Made by a program: the position numbers and the translations under genes. Of a DNA stretch of 5,635 nucleotides, positions 1 through 5,598 are shown piece by piece. Each line of letters starts with the position of its first letter. The first letter of the stretch is position 1. Location: assembly GCA_002439285.1 (NCBI GenBank), contig DJTQ01000273.1, forward strand, positions 1 through 5,635, in the 5' to 3' direction. This stretch comes from Paenibacillaceae bacterium UBA6304. GTDB taxonomy: Bacteria; Bacillota; Bacilli; Paenibacillales; Paenibacillaceae. The notes under the pieces are model-generated. The model had not been told where the DNA came from. It worked only from the letters and a program-made list of their open reading frames with translations, and ran no database searches.

Positions 1-1056
1 GGCCAGCACGAGTCCGTACGGTTCGAGAATCGTAAGTGATTCGAGTCCGCGGATGCCCAAGTGGTAGCCTTCCTCCTCAGCTTGGTCGAAGAAGTACTGG
101 ATCGGAAGCGCATCTTCAGACAGACTTAAGTTCAGAAGCGGACCGTGTTTCGGTTCTATTTTTACGGATACGGCCTCAAGTAATTTAGGGAGCAGTTGTC
201 CCCAAGCATAAGGGGGAATCAGCATCAGCCGTTCATCACTGCCGGATCGTCTTCTCGAAAAGTTTTGAGGAGCGAGGTTCTCCTGGTAAAGCCGCTCATT
301 TCGTGAGATGGCAATCAGTTGGCGGACGATGTCATCGTCGATGCGATCAAAGCTGTGTAACGCGGGATCATAGGTAAAATACTCGGAAAAGAACACCTGT
401 CTTCCAGCGTCCAACGCTTCGAGGAAATCGCGGATTTGCTTAACCGTATAAATCCGTTTGTTTCTGATTTTCAGCTCGATGCCGAAAATATGCCTGCCTG
501 CACCGAACGGTATAATTTTCAATAAAAACTCAACCTGTATGCGGATCCGGGAATCGAAACGAGTTTCGCTCCGGCTCCGCTTCGATGCTTTGGAGTCGAA
601 CAAGCCCATCAAGTCGCGGGTAAGCCAGACGTCGCGCGTCGAGCCGCTTACCCGTTGGGGGGTGGAGTCGGCGTTTGCAAAGTCATGGTTTGGCTCAAGT
701 AATGACGCAGACTTGGGATGCTCTTCCGGATGCAGCAAAGAAACGGAATGCACCGGGGAAAAGGAGCCGTTCTGCATCTCGTGTATGCCGAGCAAAACGG
801 CAGCAATATGATTGCAATAGTTATTATATGAAGTGAACGCGGGGCAATTGCATTCCGCATCCACGTCCCCGTTGAGATCGATATGCACGTGCACGCGATA
901 TTTATCGGTTCCGTACACGTTAGCCTGATATTGTCCGGATTCCGGATCGATATGTGTAAAACCTACTTTTTTCTGCCGGTGATACGCTTCGCCGCGTTCA
1001 TAGGAGATGCGTCCGCAGAGCAGTTTGATAATCCGTTGTGTTAAGGGTGAACTCAT
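1..1056 (-). CDS. SWIM zinc-finger SNF2-associated helicase, N-terminal part (runs off left edge)
   Basis: An uninterrupted minus-strand frame of 352 codons starts at ATG 1056 and is still open at base 1. A consensus AGGAAGG site (1066-1072) lies 9 bases upstream of the start. Residues 69-83 carry a SWIM-type zinc motif: C69-x-C71-P, then C81-x-H83 followed by a hydrophobic helix. The region after about residue 150 looks like the bacterial SNF2-helicase-associated domain. That family normally continues into a DEAD-like SNF2 ATPase and helicase C domain of roughly 1000 residues in total; those parts would lie outside this window. Such proteins are Swi2/Snf2-type, ATP-driven DNA translocases of the HepA/YwqA kind in Bacillales, with poorly defined cellular roles. 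The SWIM finger is thought to bind DNA or protein. The gene is divergent from the reductase. The SWIM motif is seen directly; the helicase identity is inferred because no ATPase motif is visible here. Confidence 0.85.
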   Translation of the reverse strand, partial: MSSPLTQRIIKLLCGRISYERGEAYHRQKKVGFTHIDPESGQYQANVYGTDKYRVHVHIDLNGDVDAECNCPAFTSYNNYCNHIAAVLLGIHEMQNGSFSPVHSVSLLHPEEHPKSASLLEPNHDFANADSTPQRVSGSTRDVWLTRDLMGLFDSKASKRSRSETRFDSRIRIQVEFLLKIIPFGAGRHIFGIELKIRNKRIYTVKQIRDFLEALDAGRQVFFSEYFTYDPALHSFDRIDDDIVRQLIAISRNERLYQENLAPQNFSRRRSGSDERLMLIPPYAWGQLLPKLLEAVSVKIEPKHGPLLNLSLSEDALPIQYFFDQAEEEGYHLGIRGLESLTILEPYGLVLA

Positions 1057-1098
1057 TCCCGTCTACCTTCCTGATTAAAAGATTTAAGGCTATAATTT

Positions 1099-1126
1099 AT
1101 GATACCAGATTGTAAGCGAGATGGAA
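1099..1126 (-). promoter_or_regulatory. Predicted extended -10 promoter for the SWIM/SNF2 gene
   Basis: On the minus strand, TGGTATCAT (1107-1099) is an extended -10 element with TATCAT matching five of six consensus bases. A weak -35, TTCCAT (1126-1121), lies 16 bases upstream. Transcription would begin near 1092 and leave a leader of about 36 bases carrying the AGGAAGG ribosome site. The -35 is poor, so the call relies mainly on the extended -10 and the spacing. Confidence 0.4.
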
Positions 1127-1234
1127 GGGAGGGGGTGAAACGGAGCAGGTAAGAAGGAAGATGAAAGTAGAAAGAAGAGTATGAAAGAGGAAGATGAAAA
1201 AAGGAAATAGGAATTAGGCAAAAGTAAGATGGGG
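1118..1234 (+). other. Purine-rich tract in the divergent intergenic region
   Basis: Of about 117 bases only 16 are pyrimidines, so the plus strand is roughly 86% purine. AGGAAGATGAAA occurs twice, at 1155-1166 and 1188-1199, 33 bases apart, and ATGAAAG recurs at 1161 and 1181. Short ATG frames in it end after a few codons, and the minus-strand frame across it is a low-complexity Ser/Phe/Leu string, so it is not considered coding. The function is unknown. It would form the distal upstream region of the reductase, or lie just upstream of the helicase promoter. Confidence 0.6.
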
Positions 1235-1278
1235 ACCGGCCGGAGAACAATAATTATGGGTCCGGAAAGGTGCAGTTA

Positions 1279-1298
1279 TTATTCAACATATAGAATAA
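1279..1298 (+). promoter_or_regulatory. Small dyad next to the reductase ribosome site
   Basis: TTATTC (1279-1284) and GAATAA (1293-1298) are perfect 6-base inverted copies separated by 8 bases. The right arm overlaps the AAGGAG ribosome site (1297-1302) of the reductase. It could be a repressor operator or a weak leader hairpin touching the ribosome site, but A/T-rich dyads this short arise by chance. No convincing -35/-10 pair was found for this gene. TATAGA at 1289-1294 would start the transcript inside the ribosome site. Confidence 0.25.
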
Positions 1299-1311
1299 GG
1301 AGTGACAACAT

Positions 1312-2292
1312 ATGGAATACAGCTATTTGGGACGTTCAGGATTAAAAGTGAGCAAGCTTTGTTTGGGAACGATGAATTTTGGAGTGGATACGGAAGAAAG
1401 TGAAGCATTCAAAATTATGGATGCGGCCGTTGACGCAGGCATTAATTTCTTTGATACCGCTAACATTTATGGCTGGGGCGAGAATGCGGGGAGAACGGAG
1501 GAGATTATCGGCAAATGGTTTGCTCAAGGCGGTGGGCGCCGGGAAAAGGTTGTACTGGCCACGAAGTTTCATGGTGAAATGAACGACAAGAACGACGGGC
1601 CGAACAATGCGGCAGGATTGTCGTCATATAAATTGCGTCGGCATTTGGAAGCATCGCTTCGTCGTCTGCAAACTGACCACATTGAGCTGTATCAAATGCA
1701 CCATGTGGACCGGAATGTGTCTTGGGATGAACTCTGGGAAGGGTTTAACATTGCGCTGTATCAGGGTAAAATCGGCTATGTCGGCTCAAGCAACTTTGCC
1801 GGGCGCGACTTGGTGAAGGCGCAATATGAGGCAAAGGCAAAGGGCATGCTGGGGCTGATCTCCGAGCAGCACAAGTTCAGTCTGCTCTGCAGATTACCGG
1901 AGCTGGAAGTGCTGCCGGCCGCCGAGGAGCATGGCATCGGCGTCATCGCTTGGAGCCCGCTGGACGGCGGTTTGCTGAGTGGGCATGCCCTGCGCCCAGT
2001 GCCGGGGTCGAAGCGGGCTAACAACCCGGGGCGCGTGGAGCAGCATCGCGTCCAGTTGGAAGCCTTCGAACAGCTGTGCCGCGAACTCGGCGAGAGCGAA
2101 GCGAACGTCGCACTGGCCTGGACGCTGACGCGCCCGGCTATGACCGCGCCGATTATCGGACCGCGGACGCTGGAACAACTGGAGACCGCACTGCGCGTCG
2201 TTGAGATCAAGCTTGGAGAGGCCGAACTGAGACGACTCGACGAAATCTTCCCAGGACCAGGCGGAGAGGCGCCTCAAGCTTACGCTTGGTGA
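1312..2292 (+). CDS. Aldo-keto reductase family oxidoreductase
   Basis: This 326-residue protein has the normal length for a bacterial aldo-keto reductase: a soluble (beta/alpha)8 barrel enzyme that reduces aldehydes or ketones with NADPH. The expected catalytic tetrad is visible as D48, Y53, K85 and H130, the last in the ELYQMHHVD segment. GSSN (158-161) and Q186 fit the nicotinamide pocket. F189 sits where many relatives have a Tyr that stacks on the nicotinamide ring. IIGPRT (281-286) plus the following helix match the loop that binds the NADPH phosphate. The C-terminus (EIFPGPGGEAP, 311-321) is typical of actinobacterial and Paenibacillus members. ATG 1312 has AAGGAG (1297-1302) 9 bases upstream. 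The gene stands alone and ends in a terminator. GC content climbs from about 40-50% in the first half to 62-75% after about 1890. The substrate cannot be predicted. Confidence 0.93.
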   Translation: MEYSYLGRSGLKVSKLCLGTMNFGVDTEESEAFKIMDAAVDAGINFFDTANIYGWGENAGRTEEIIGKWFAQGGGRREKVVLATKFHGEMNDKNDGPNNAAGLSSYKLRRHLEASLRRLQTDHIELYQMHHVDRNVSWDELWEGFNIALYQGKIGYVGSSNFAGRDLVKAQYEAKAKGMLGLISEQHKFSLLCRLPELEVLPAAEEHGIGVIAWSPLDGGLLSGHALRPVPGSKRANNPGRVEQHRVQLEAFEQLCRELGESEANVALAWTLTRPAMTAPIIGPRTLEQLETALRVVEIKLGEAELRRLDEIFPGPGGEAPQAYAW

Positions 2293-2348
2293 TTCGCGTC
2301 TCGTCGCAAAGCATCAATCAATCGATAATACAGGCAGATTTGTTGTTG

Positions 2349-2382
2349 ATCCCATCCTGATTTAAATAGGATGGGATTTTTA
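2349..2382 (+). terminator. Rho-independent terminator after the aldo-keto reductase
   Basis: A perfect 10-base-pair stem, ATCCCATCCT (2349-2358) with AGGATGGGAT (2368-2377), encloses a 9-base loop and runs into a TTTTT tail. It lies 56 bases after the reductase stop codon and closes that transcription unit. Confidence 0.9.
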
Positions 2383-2402
2383 TATGCAGCAGATTTAGAA
2401 TT

Positions 2403-2589
2403 TTAGCGGACATGAGAGATGTTAATTCATACGTTTTCCCCTGTTTTGAAATCTAACGGTCACCAGCGACCTTAACCGGAGATATTCTGCGCATTGAACC
2501 TCAAACAAGGCAAATAACGTCTTCTGTTTTTCGTTAGTAGTTCAAACTTGCAATATTACGTATTTTTAGGTCTCTCATTTCCGTTAGGC
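2403..2589. repeat. Imperfect inverted-repeat intergenic element, about 187 bp
   Basis: The ends are inverted copies of each other. CGGACATGAGAGA (2407-2419) matches the reverse complement of TCTCTCATTTCCG (2571-2583) at 12 of 13 positions, and the 22-base ends match at about 16 positions. Inside are nested pairs: CTAACGG (2453-2459) with CGTTAG (2532-2537), and again with CCGTTAG (2581-2587). A GGTC/GACC mini-hairpin sits at 2458-2471. No reading frame of note is present. The layout fits a small non-autonomous palindromic or MITE-like intergenic repeat or a structured RNA. Whether other copies exist in the genome cannot be seen from one window, and no target-site duplication was identified. 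Confidence 0.45.
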
Positions 2590-2753
2590 GAGGGAACGTA
2601 AGATAGGATATCCGAGAACAATACTCGAACGAACCGAAGTAACAAGTTGCACCAGAGAAACTGAAACACAGCAACCTAAACACAACAGAGAAATATTGGC
2701 GCACGGGAACGGCATGAATGAATTAGGGAATCAGAACGAAAAGTGTAGCTAAA

Positions 2754-2790
2754 CTCAATTGAGCAACCAAGCAAATTGAAGCAACAAAGC
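2754..2790. repeat. Palindrome with adjoining imperfect direct repeat
   Basis: CTCAATTGAG (2754-2763) is a perfect 10-base palindrome. It overlaps the first of two similar units beginning AATTGA at 2758 and 2774, each continuing as GCAAC, A-rich, GC. The surrounding stretch, 2590-2868, is A-rich on the plus strand with repeated CAAC words and holds no supported gene; a 12-codon frame at about 2714 has no ribosome site. Function is unknown. Confidence 0.3.
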
Positions 2791-2868
2791 TCATCATCTC
2801 CACATCGAACGCCGGGAACTGCGTTTTAGTGTGATCTTTTACTGTTTAGGGTAAATTTATTTTAGTTA

Positions 2869-2899
2869 TTGACCTTGACGCAACGTCAAGGTGTACACT
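2869..2899 (+). promoter_or_regulatory. MerR-type promoter with overlong spacer and operator dyad
   Basis: A consensus-like -35 TTGACC (2869-2874) and a -10 TACACT (2894-2899) are separated by 19 bases, longer than the optimal 17. A perfect inverted repeat fills the spacer: ACCTTGACG (2872-2880), centre CAA, CGTCAAGGT (2884-2892). This is the classic arrangement in MerR-family promoters, where the bound regulator distorts the DNA to realign the two elements. Since it sits directly in front of the MerR-family gene, autoregulation is the natural reading. Transcription would start near 2906, which leaves a short leader of about 16 bases before ATG 2922. Confidence 0.88.
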
Positions 2900-2908
2900 C
2901 GGGTTGTC

Positions 2909-2914
2909 GGGAGG
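2909..2914 (+). promoter_or_regulatory. Ribosome site fixing the MerR-family start at ATG 2922
   Basis: GGGAGG lies 7 bases before ATG 2922. An upstream in-frame TTG at 2904 would place this site inside the coding region and would lie at or before the predicted transcription start, so the longer 261-residue version is rejected. Confidence 0.85.
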
Positions 2915-2921
2915 TGAACTT

Positions 2922-3689
2922 ATGGAATATACGGTTCAGAAGCTGGGGCGTCTGGCGGGGATCAGTACACGAACGCTAAGGTATTACGATGAAATCGGCA
3001 TTCTCAAGCCGGCGAGAACGAGTTCATCCGGGTATCGGATCTATGGTCAGGCTGAGGTGGACCGGTTGCAGCAAATTTTGTTTTATCGGGAGCTTGATTT
3101 TTCCCTGGAACAGATAAAGTCTATTCTTACCGATCCTTCCTATGATGCTACCCAAGCACTGATCGAACACCGTGAGCGGCTCCTGGACAAGAAGAAGCAG
3201 CTAGATGCGTTAATCGCAAACGTTGAAAAAACGATGGCCGCGAAAGAAGGGAGAATAACGATGTCGAATCAAGAAAAGTTTGAAGGCTTCAAGCAGAAGC
3301 TAATCGACGAGAACGAAGCGAAATTCGGATCCGAAATCCGTAACAAATACGGGGACGCCACAATCGATAAATCGAATGCCAAGCTAAAAAATATGACAGA
3401 AGCCGAATATGAAGAGGTCCAACGATTGGAGAGGGAGATGTTCGCAGCCTTGGCCGAAGGGATGCACACCGGCGACCCCGCCGGAGACACCGCTCAAAAG
3501 GCAGCCGATTTGCATAAACAATGGCTAACTTTTTACTGGGACCCATATTCGAGAGAGGCTCATGCGGGTTTGGTTCAAATGTATGTGGCTGATGAGCGTT
3601 TCAAGGCCTATTACGACCAAGCCGGTCCGGGAACGGCGGAATTTCTGCGCGATGCCGTGCTGATCTATACGGGTGCAGGCCGTAAATAA
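2922..3689 (+). CDS. MerR-family regulator with TipAS drug-binding domain (TipAL/Mta-like)
   Basis: This is a 255-residue cytoplasmic transcription activator. Residues 3-30 form the MerR helix-turn-helix (LAGISTRTLRYYDEIGIL), followed by a wing with SSSGYRIY (34-41) and the second DNA-contact helices to about residue 70. A long dimerisation coiled coil spans about 78-108. Residues 114-255 match the TipAS antibiotic-recognition domain (KFEGFKQKLIDENEAKFG, then helices with W201, W206 and a YYDQAGPGTAEFL segment near 230-242). Length and layout match Streptomyces TipAL (253 residues) and Bacillus Mta, which sense structurally diverse drugs and switch on efflux or resistance genes. The protein contains no cysteine, so the covalent thiopeptide capture known for TipAS cannot occur and ligand binding would be non-covalent. 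No efflux gene is adjacent, so targets beyond its own promoter are unknown. An internal start at 3261 is described separately. Confidence 0.93.
   Translation: MEYTVQKLGRLAGISTRTLRYYDEIGILKPARTSSSGYRIYGQAEVDRLQQILFYRELDFSLEQIKSILTDPSYDATQALIEHRERLLDKKKQLDALIANVEKTMAAKEGRITMSNQEKFEGFKQKLIDENEAKFGSEIRNKYGDATIDKSNAKLKNMTEAEYEEVQRLEREMFAALAEGMHTGDPAGDTAQKAADLHKQWLTFYWDPYSREAHAGLVQMYVADERFKAYYDQAGPGTAEFLRDAVLIYTGAGRK
3247..3263 (+). promoter_or_regulatory. Internal ribosome site and ATG for a free TipAS-like domain
   Basis: AAGGGAG (3247-3253) is followed 7 bases later by ATG 3261, codon 114 of the regulator, exactly between the coiled coil and the ligand-binding domain. Translation from here would give a 142-residue protein (3261-3689). 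In Streptomyces, tipA makes both TipAL and a stand-alone 144-residue TipAS from an in-frame internal start, the free domain being a drug sink. The site is seen directly; its use is inferred. Confidence 0.55.
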
Positions 3690-3694
3690 ACAGG

Positions 3695-3720
3695 AAGCCC
3701 GGCCATAGCGGCCGGGTTTC
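3695..3720 (+). terminator. Hairpin terminator after the MerR-family gene
   Basis: AAGCCCGGCC (3695-3704) pairs with GGCCGGGTTT (3710-3719), with one G-T wobble, around the 5-base loop ATAGC. The stem begins 5 bases after the stop codon. The T run is short and merges with the stem, continuing as TTTCACATTTT, so termination may be less than complete. Confidence 0.8.
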
Positions 3721-3750
3721 ACATTTTCGCCTTAAAGTACCGTGCCATTA

Positions 3751-3780
3751 TTGTTTCTCCTCAGGCAATTGGGGTATCAT
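3751..3780 (+). promoter_or_regulatory. Predicted hemY promoter
   Basis: A -10 TATCAT (3775-3780; five of six consensus bases) lies 18 bases after a partial -35 TTGTTT (3751-3756). It is placed after the terminator of the preceding gene and predicts a start near 3787 with a leader of about 42 bases. No MerR-type dyad like the one at 2872-2892 overlaps it. Confidence 0.45.
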
Positions 3781-3814
3781 GTATTAAGTTAGCATGTGAA
3801 ACAGTTCTCTAATC

Positions 3815-3820
3815 GAGGTG
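3815..3820 (+). promoter_or_regulatory. Ribosome site deciding the hemY start at TTG 3829
   Basis: GAGGTG lies 8 bases before TTG 3829, after which the protein begins directly with MKTIVIIGGGITG, the usual start of this family. The longer alternative from GTG 3796 would bury this ribosome site in coding sequence, add 11 non-conserved residues, and has no good site of its own. Confidence 0.8.
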
Positions 3821-3828
3821 GAAGCAAA

Positions 3829-5217
3829 TTGAAAACAATCGTCATTATTGGCGGGGGAATTACAGGTATGTCCGCGGCCTATTATCTGAATCGCGAGATT
3901 CAGGAACGGAATCTGGATGCCCGGATTGTGGTCGTGGAGTCCTACGGAAACCTGGGCGGTAAAATCAATACTATTTCGGACAATGGCTTTGTGATGGAAG
4001 CCGGTGCAGACTCCATTGTGACAAGGAAGCCTAACATGGATCAACTGATCGATGAACTGGGCTTGCGTGACGAGGTCGTCTATAATGCAACAGGGAAGTC
4101 ATACATCTATGCGGACGGTAAGCTAAAGCTGATCCCGGAAGAAGCGGTTTTTGGTATCCCGTTAAGTCTGGAATCGCTCGCAAACAGCGAGCTCATCTCG
4201 GCTGAAGGCAAAGTGGAGGCTTTGAAGGATTACTATACACCGAATGATGGGCAATTTACCGAAAATGACTCGGTTGGCCAATTTCTCGAAGCGTTTCTTG
4301 GTAAAGAGATTGTGGAAAAGCAAATCGCTCCTGTCTTGTCCGGAGTTTATTCCGGCAAGCTCCAGGAGCTGACGATCGCCTCCACACTTCCTTATTTGTT
4401 GGATTACAAAAACAAGTACGGAAGTATCATGAAGGGGTTGGCCGAAAACCGGCAGACCTTCAAGGGCAAGGGAGACCGCAAGTTCTTCTCTTTCCAGCAC
4501 GGGGTTTCCACTTTAGTCGACAAGATGGAAAGCGAGCTTAGCGAGGCGGAATTCATTATCGGAGTGGGAGCCGAATCGATTACAAAAACCGGTGGACAAT
4601 ATACGATCACCTTATCCGATCAAAGGGAACTCACTGCGGATTATGCCGTTCTTGCCACTTCGCATGCTGTGGCTCAATCCGTTCTCAAAGATCCAAATCT
4701 GAACGAAGATTTTACCGAGTTGAAAAATAGCTCGATGATCAGCGTTTACCTCGGCTTCGATATTCCTGATGAGCAACTGCCAGCGGACGGGACCGGGTTT
4801 ATCGTCTCGCAATCGGAAGATGTAGTTTGCAACGCATGTACCTGGACAAGCCGGAAATGGAGTCATACTTCAGCGGGGAGTCGTCTTTTGGTGCGGCTGT
4901 TCTATAAAAGCTCCGGTTCGTCTTTCGACAAACTGCAACAGATGTCCAAAGAGGACTTATTGCAGGTTGCGCTTCAAGATATCAAAGGCAGTTTAGGCAT
5001 AGATGCTGCGCCGGTAACCCACTTGGTGACCAAATGGCTCGACGAGATGCCGAATTACCATATCAAGCACCATGAGTTGGTGAAATCGCTGGAGAAGAAA
5101 ATGTCTGCCGCTTATCCGGGGGTCTATTTGGCAGGCTGCTCCTATTACGGTGTCGGTATTCCGGATTGTATCGCCAACGGGCAAAAAACTGCGAAGCGGA
5201 TTGCTGAACAAATATAA
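3829..5217 (+). CDS. hemY: HemY-type coproporphyrinogen/protoporphyrinogen oxidase
   Basis: This is a 462-residue FAD enzyme, close to the family norm of about 470. It carries the dinucleotide-binding motif GGGITG (8-13) at the extreme N-terminus, E37 at the end of the second strand to bind the FAD ribose, and GNLGGKI (40-46). The C-terminal FAD-contact segment, GVYLAGCSYYGVGIPDCIANG (431-451), is diagnostic. In Gram-positive bacteria these enzymes (HemY, also called CgoX, or HemG in some annotations) use oxygen to oxidise coproporphyrinogen III to coproporphyrin III in the coproporphyrin-dependent haem pathway. They are soluble or peripheral proteins. The classical neighbours hemE and hemH are absent on either side within the window, so this is either a relocated gene or an extra copy. 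It begins with TTG, which lowers translation relative to ATG. It follows the TipAS regulator but is separated from it by a terminator and a predicted promoter. Confidence 0.93.
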   Translation: MKTIVIIGGGITGMSAAYYLNREIQERNLDARIVVVESYGNLGGKINTISDNGFVMEAGADSIVTRKPNMDQLIDELGLRDEVVYNATGKSYIYADGKLKLIPEEAVFGIPLSLESLANSELISAEGKVEALKDYYTPNDGQFTENDSVGQFLEAFLGKEIVEKQIAPVLSGVYSGKLQELTIASTLPYLLDYKNKYGSIMKGLAENRQTFKGKGDRKFFSFQHGVSTLVDKMESELSEAEFIIGVGAESITKTGGQYTITLSDQRELTADYAVLATSHAVAQSVLKDPNLNEDFTELKNSSMISVYLGFDIPDEQLPADGTGFIVSQSEDVVCNACTWTSRKWSHTSAGSRLLVRLFYKSSGSSFDKLQQMSKEDLLQVALQDIKGSLGIDAAPVTHLVTKWLDEMPNYHIKHHELVKSLEKKMSAAYPGVYLAGCSYYGVGIPDCIANGQKTAKRIAEQI

Positions 5218-5250
5218 TTTTTTATTTTATGGAACTCTGATTCAGGGCCA

Positions 5251-5406
5251 GTGCAGAGGGTAAATATAGAACAAGTGGGAAGTGGTACTGATCAAATGCA
5301 GACGGATGTCATGATGTGCTTGTGCTCCGGAAAGGCGTTGATTCACCATGAACTCTCTTGGAAAAAGGAAGAGACGAAAGAAACTCCTTCGTTTCTTGTC
5401 AGGTAG
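5251..5406 (+). other. Gene-poor stretch after hemY with a doubtful 51-codon frame
   Basis: Positions 5218-5468 contain no confident gene. A frame from GTG 5251 (or ATG 5296) to TAG 5404 would give 51 (or 36) residues, with Cys and Met in its middle and a charged C-terminal part. Neither start has a properly spaced ribosome site, and nothing in it is recognisable. The region ends in a strong terminator, so it may simply be the hemY 3' untranslated region or contain a small RNA. Confidence 0.2.
5373..5400 (+). other. Hairpin in the hemY downstream region
   Basis: AAGAAAC (5378-5384) and GTTTCTT (5391-5397) form a perfect 7-base stem with loop TCCTTC. GAC (5373-5375) and GTC (5398-5400) can extend it across a 2-base bulge. 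There is no T tail, so it is not a normal terminator. It may be a structural element of a 3' untranslated region or a small RNA. Confidence 0.35.
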
Positions 5407-5468
5407 AATACCCTAGCCATTGGAAAATTGCTTAGTTACATTAAATATTGCTTCCCACGTACAGAGGG

Positions 5469-5502
5469 CTCTGCGGTTTCCAAACCGCAGGGTTTTCTTT
5501 TT
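5469..5502 (+). terminator. Strong rho-independent terminator, plus strand
   Basis: CTGCGGTTT (5471-5479) and AAACCGCAG (5482-5490) are perfect inverted copies, which in practice gives an 8-pair stem with loop TCCA. C5469-G5492 and a T-G wobble can extend the base. The tail TTTTCTTTTT follows at once. It lies about 250 bases after hemY, unusually far, and is the first terminator downstream of that gene. Confidence 0.9.
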
Positions 5503-5508
5503 GTTGTA

Positions 5509-5579
5509 TTAATAGTAAAAGACCATTGCCTACGCCGATCCGATGAATTGGATGAGCCCTGACAATGATCTTTTATTAA
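5509..5579 (-). terminator. Long-loop hairpin terminator for the gene entering from the right
   Basis: TAAAAGACCATTG (5516-5528) and CAATGATCTTTTA (5563-5575) pair over 13 positions with one mismatch, around a 34-base loop that can itself pair weakly (ATCC 5538-5541 with GGAT 5550-5553). Flanking TTAATA/TATTAA can add to the base of the stem. A and T runs on both sides allow use in either direction. It follows two possible minus-strand stop codons (5599 and 5576), and the plus-strand unit already has a stronger terminator at 5469. Confidence 0.55.
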
Positions 5580-5598
5580 TTTGGGTATGATTCGCAGA

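Noticed and set aside
458..811. Plus-strand 117-codon frame
   Set aside because: It lies antisense within the SWIM/SNF2 helicase gene, which has a zinc motif, a good start and a frame open over 1056 bases; the plus frame has no ribosome site or recognisable features.
1091..1096. TATAAT on the plus strand as a reductase promoter
   Set aside because: No -35 at the right distance (TTCCTG is poor), and it would give a leader of over 200 bases.
1053..1250. Minus-strand 65-codon frame over the purine-rich tract
   Set aside because: Its Ser/Phe/Leu/Pro-rich product is what any pyrimidine-rich strand would encode, and it runs over the helicase promoter and ribosome site.
2590..2810. Minus-strand hydrophobic micro-frame starting near 2800 and open T-rich frames beyond it
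   Set aside because: The 24-26 residue product lacks a correctly spaced ribosome site, and the hydrophobicity arises from CAAC-rich repeats read in reverse; the following frame has no start.
2904..2921. Upstream TTG start for the MerR-family gene
   Set aside because: It overlaps the predicted transcription start, and the strong GGGAGG site lies inside the extension.
5283..5292. Possible T-box-like motif (AGTGGTACTG)
   Set aside because: It lacks the conserved AGGGTGG core and no specifier stem or downstream aminoacyl-tRNA or amino-acid gene is present.
5420..5447. TTGGAA / TAAATA as a promoter just before the terminator
   Set aside because: Both elements are weak and the transcript would be under 60 bases, mostly terminator.
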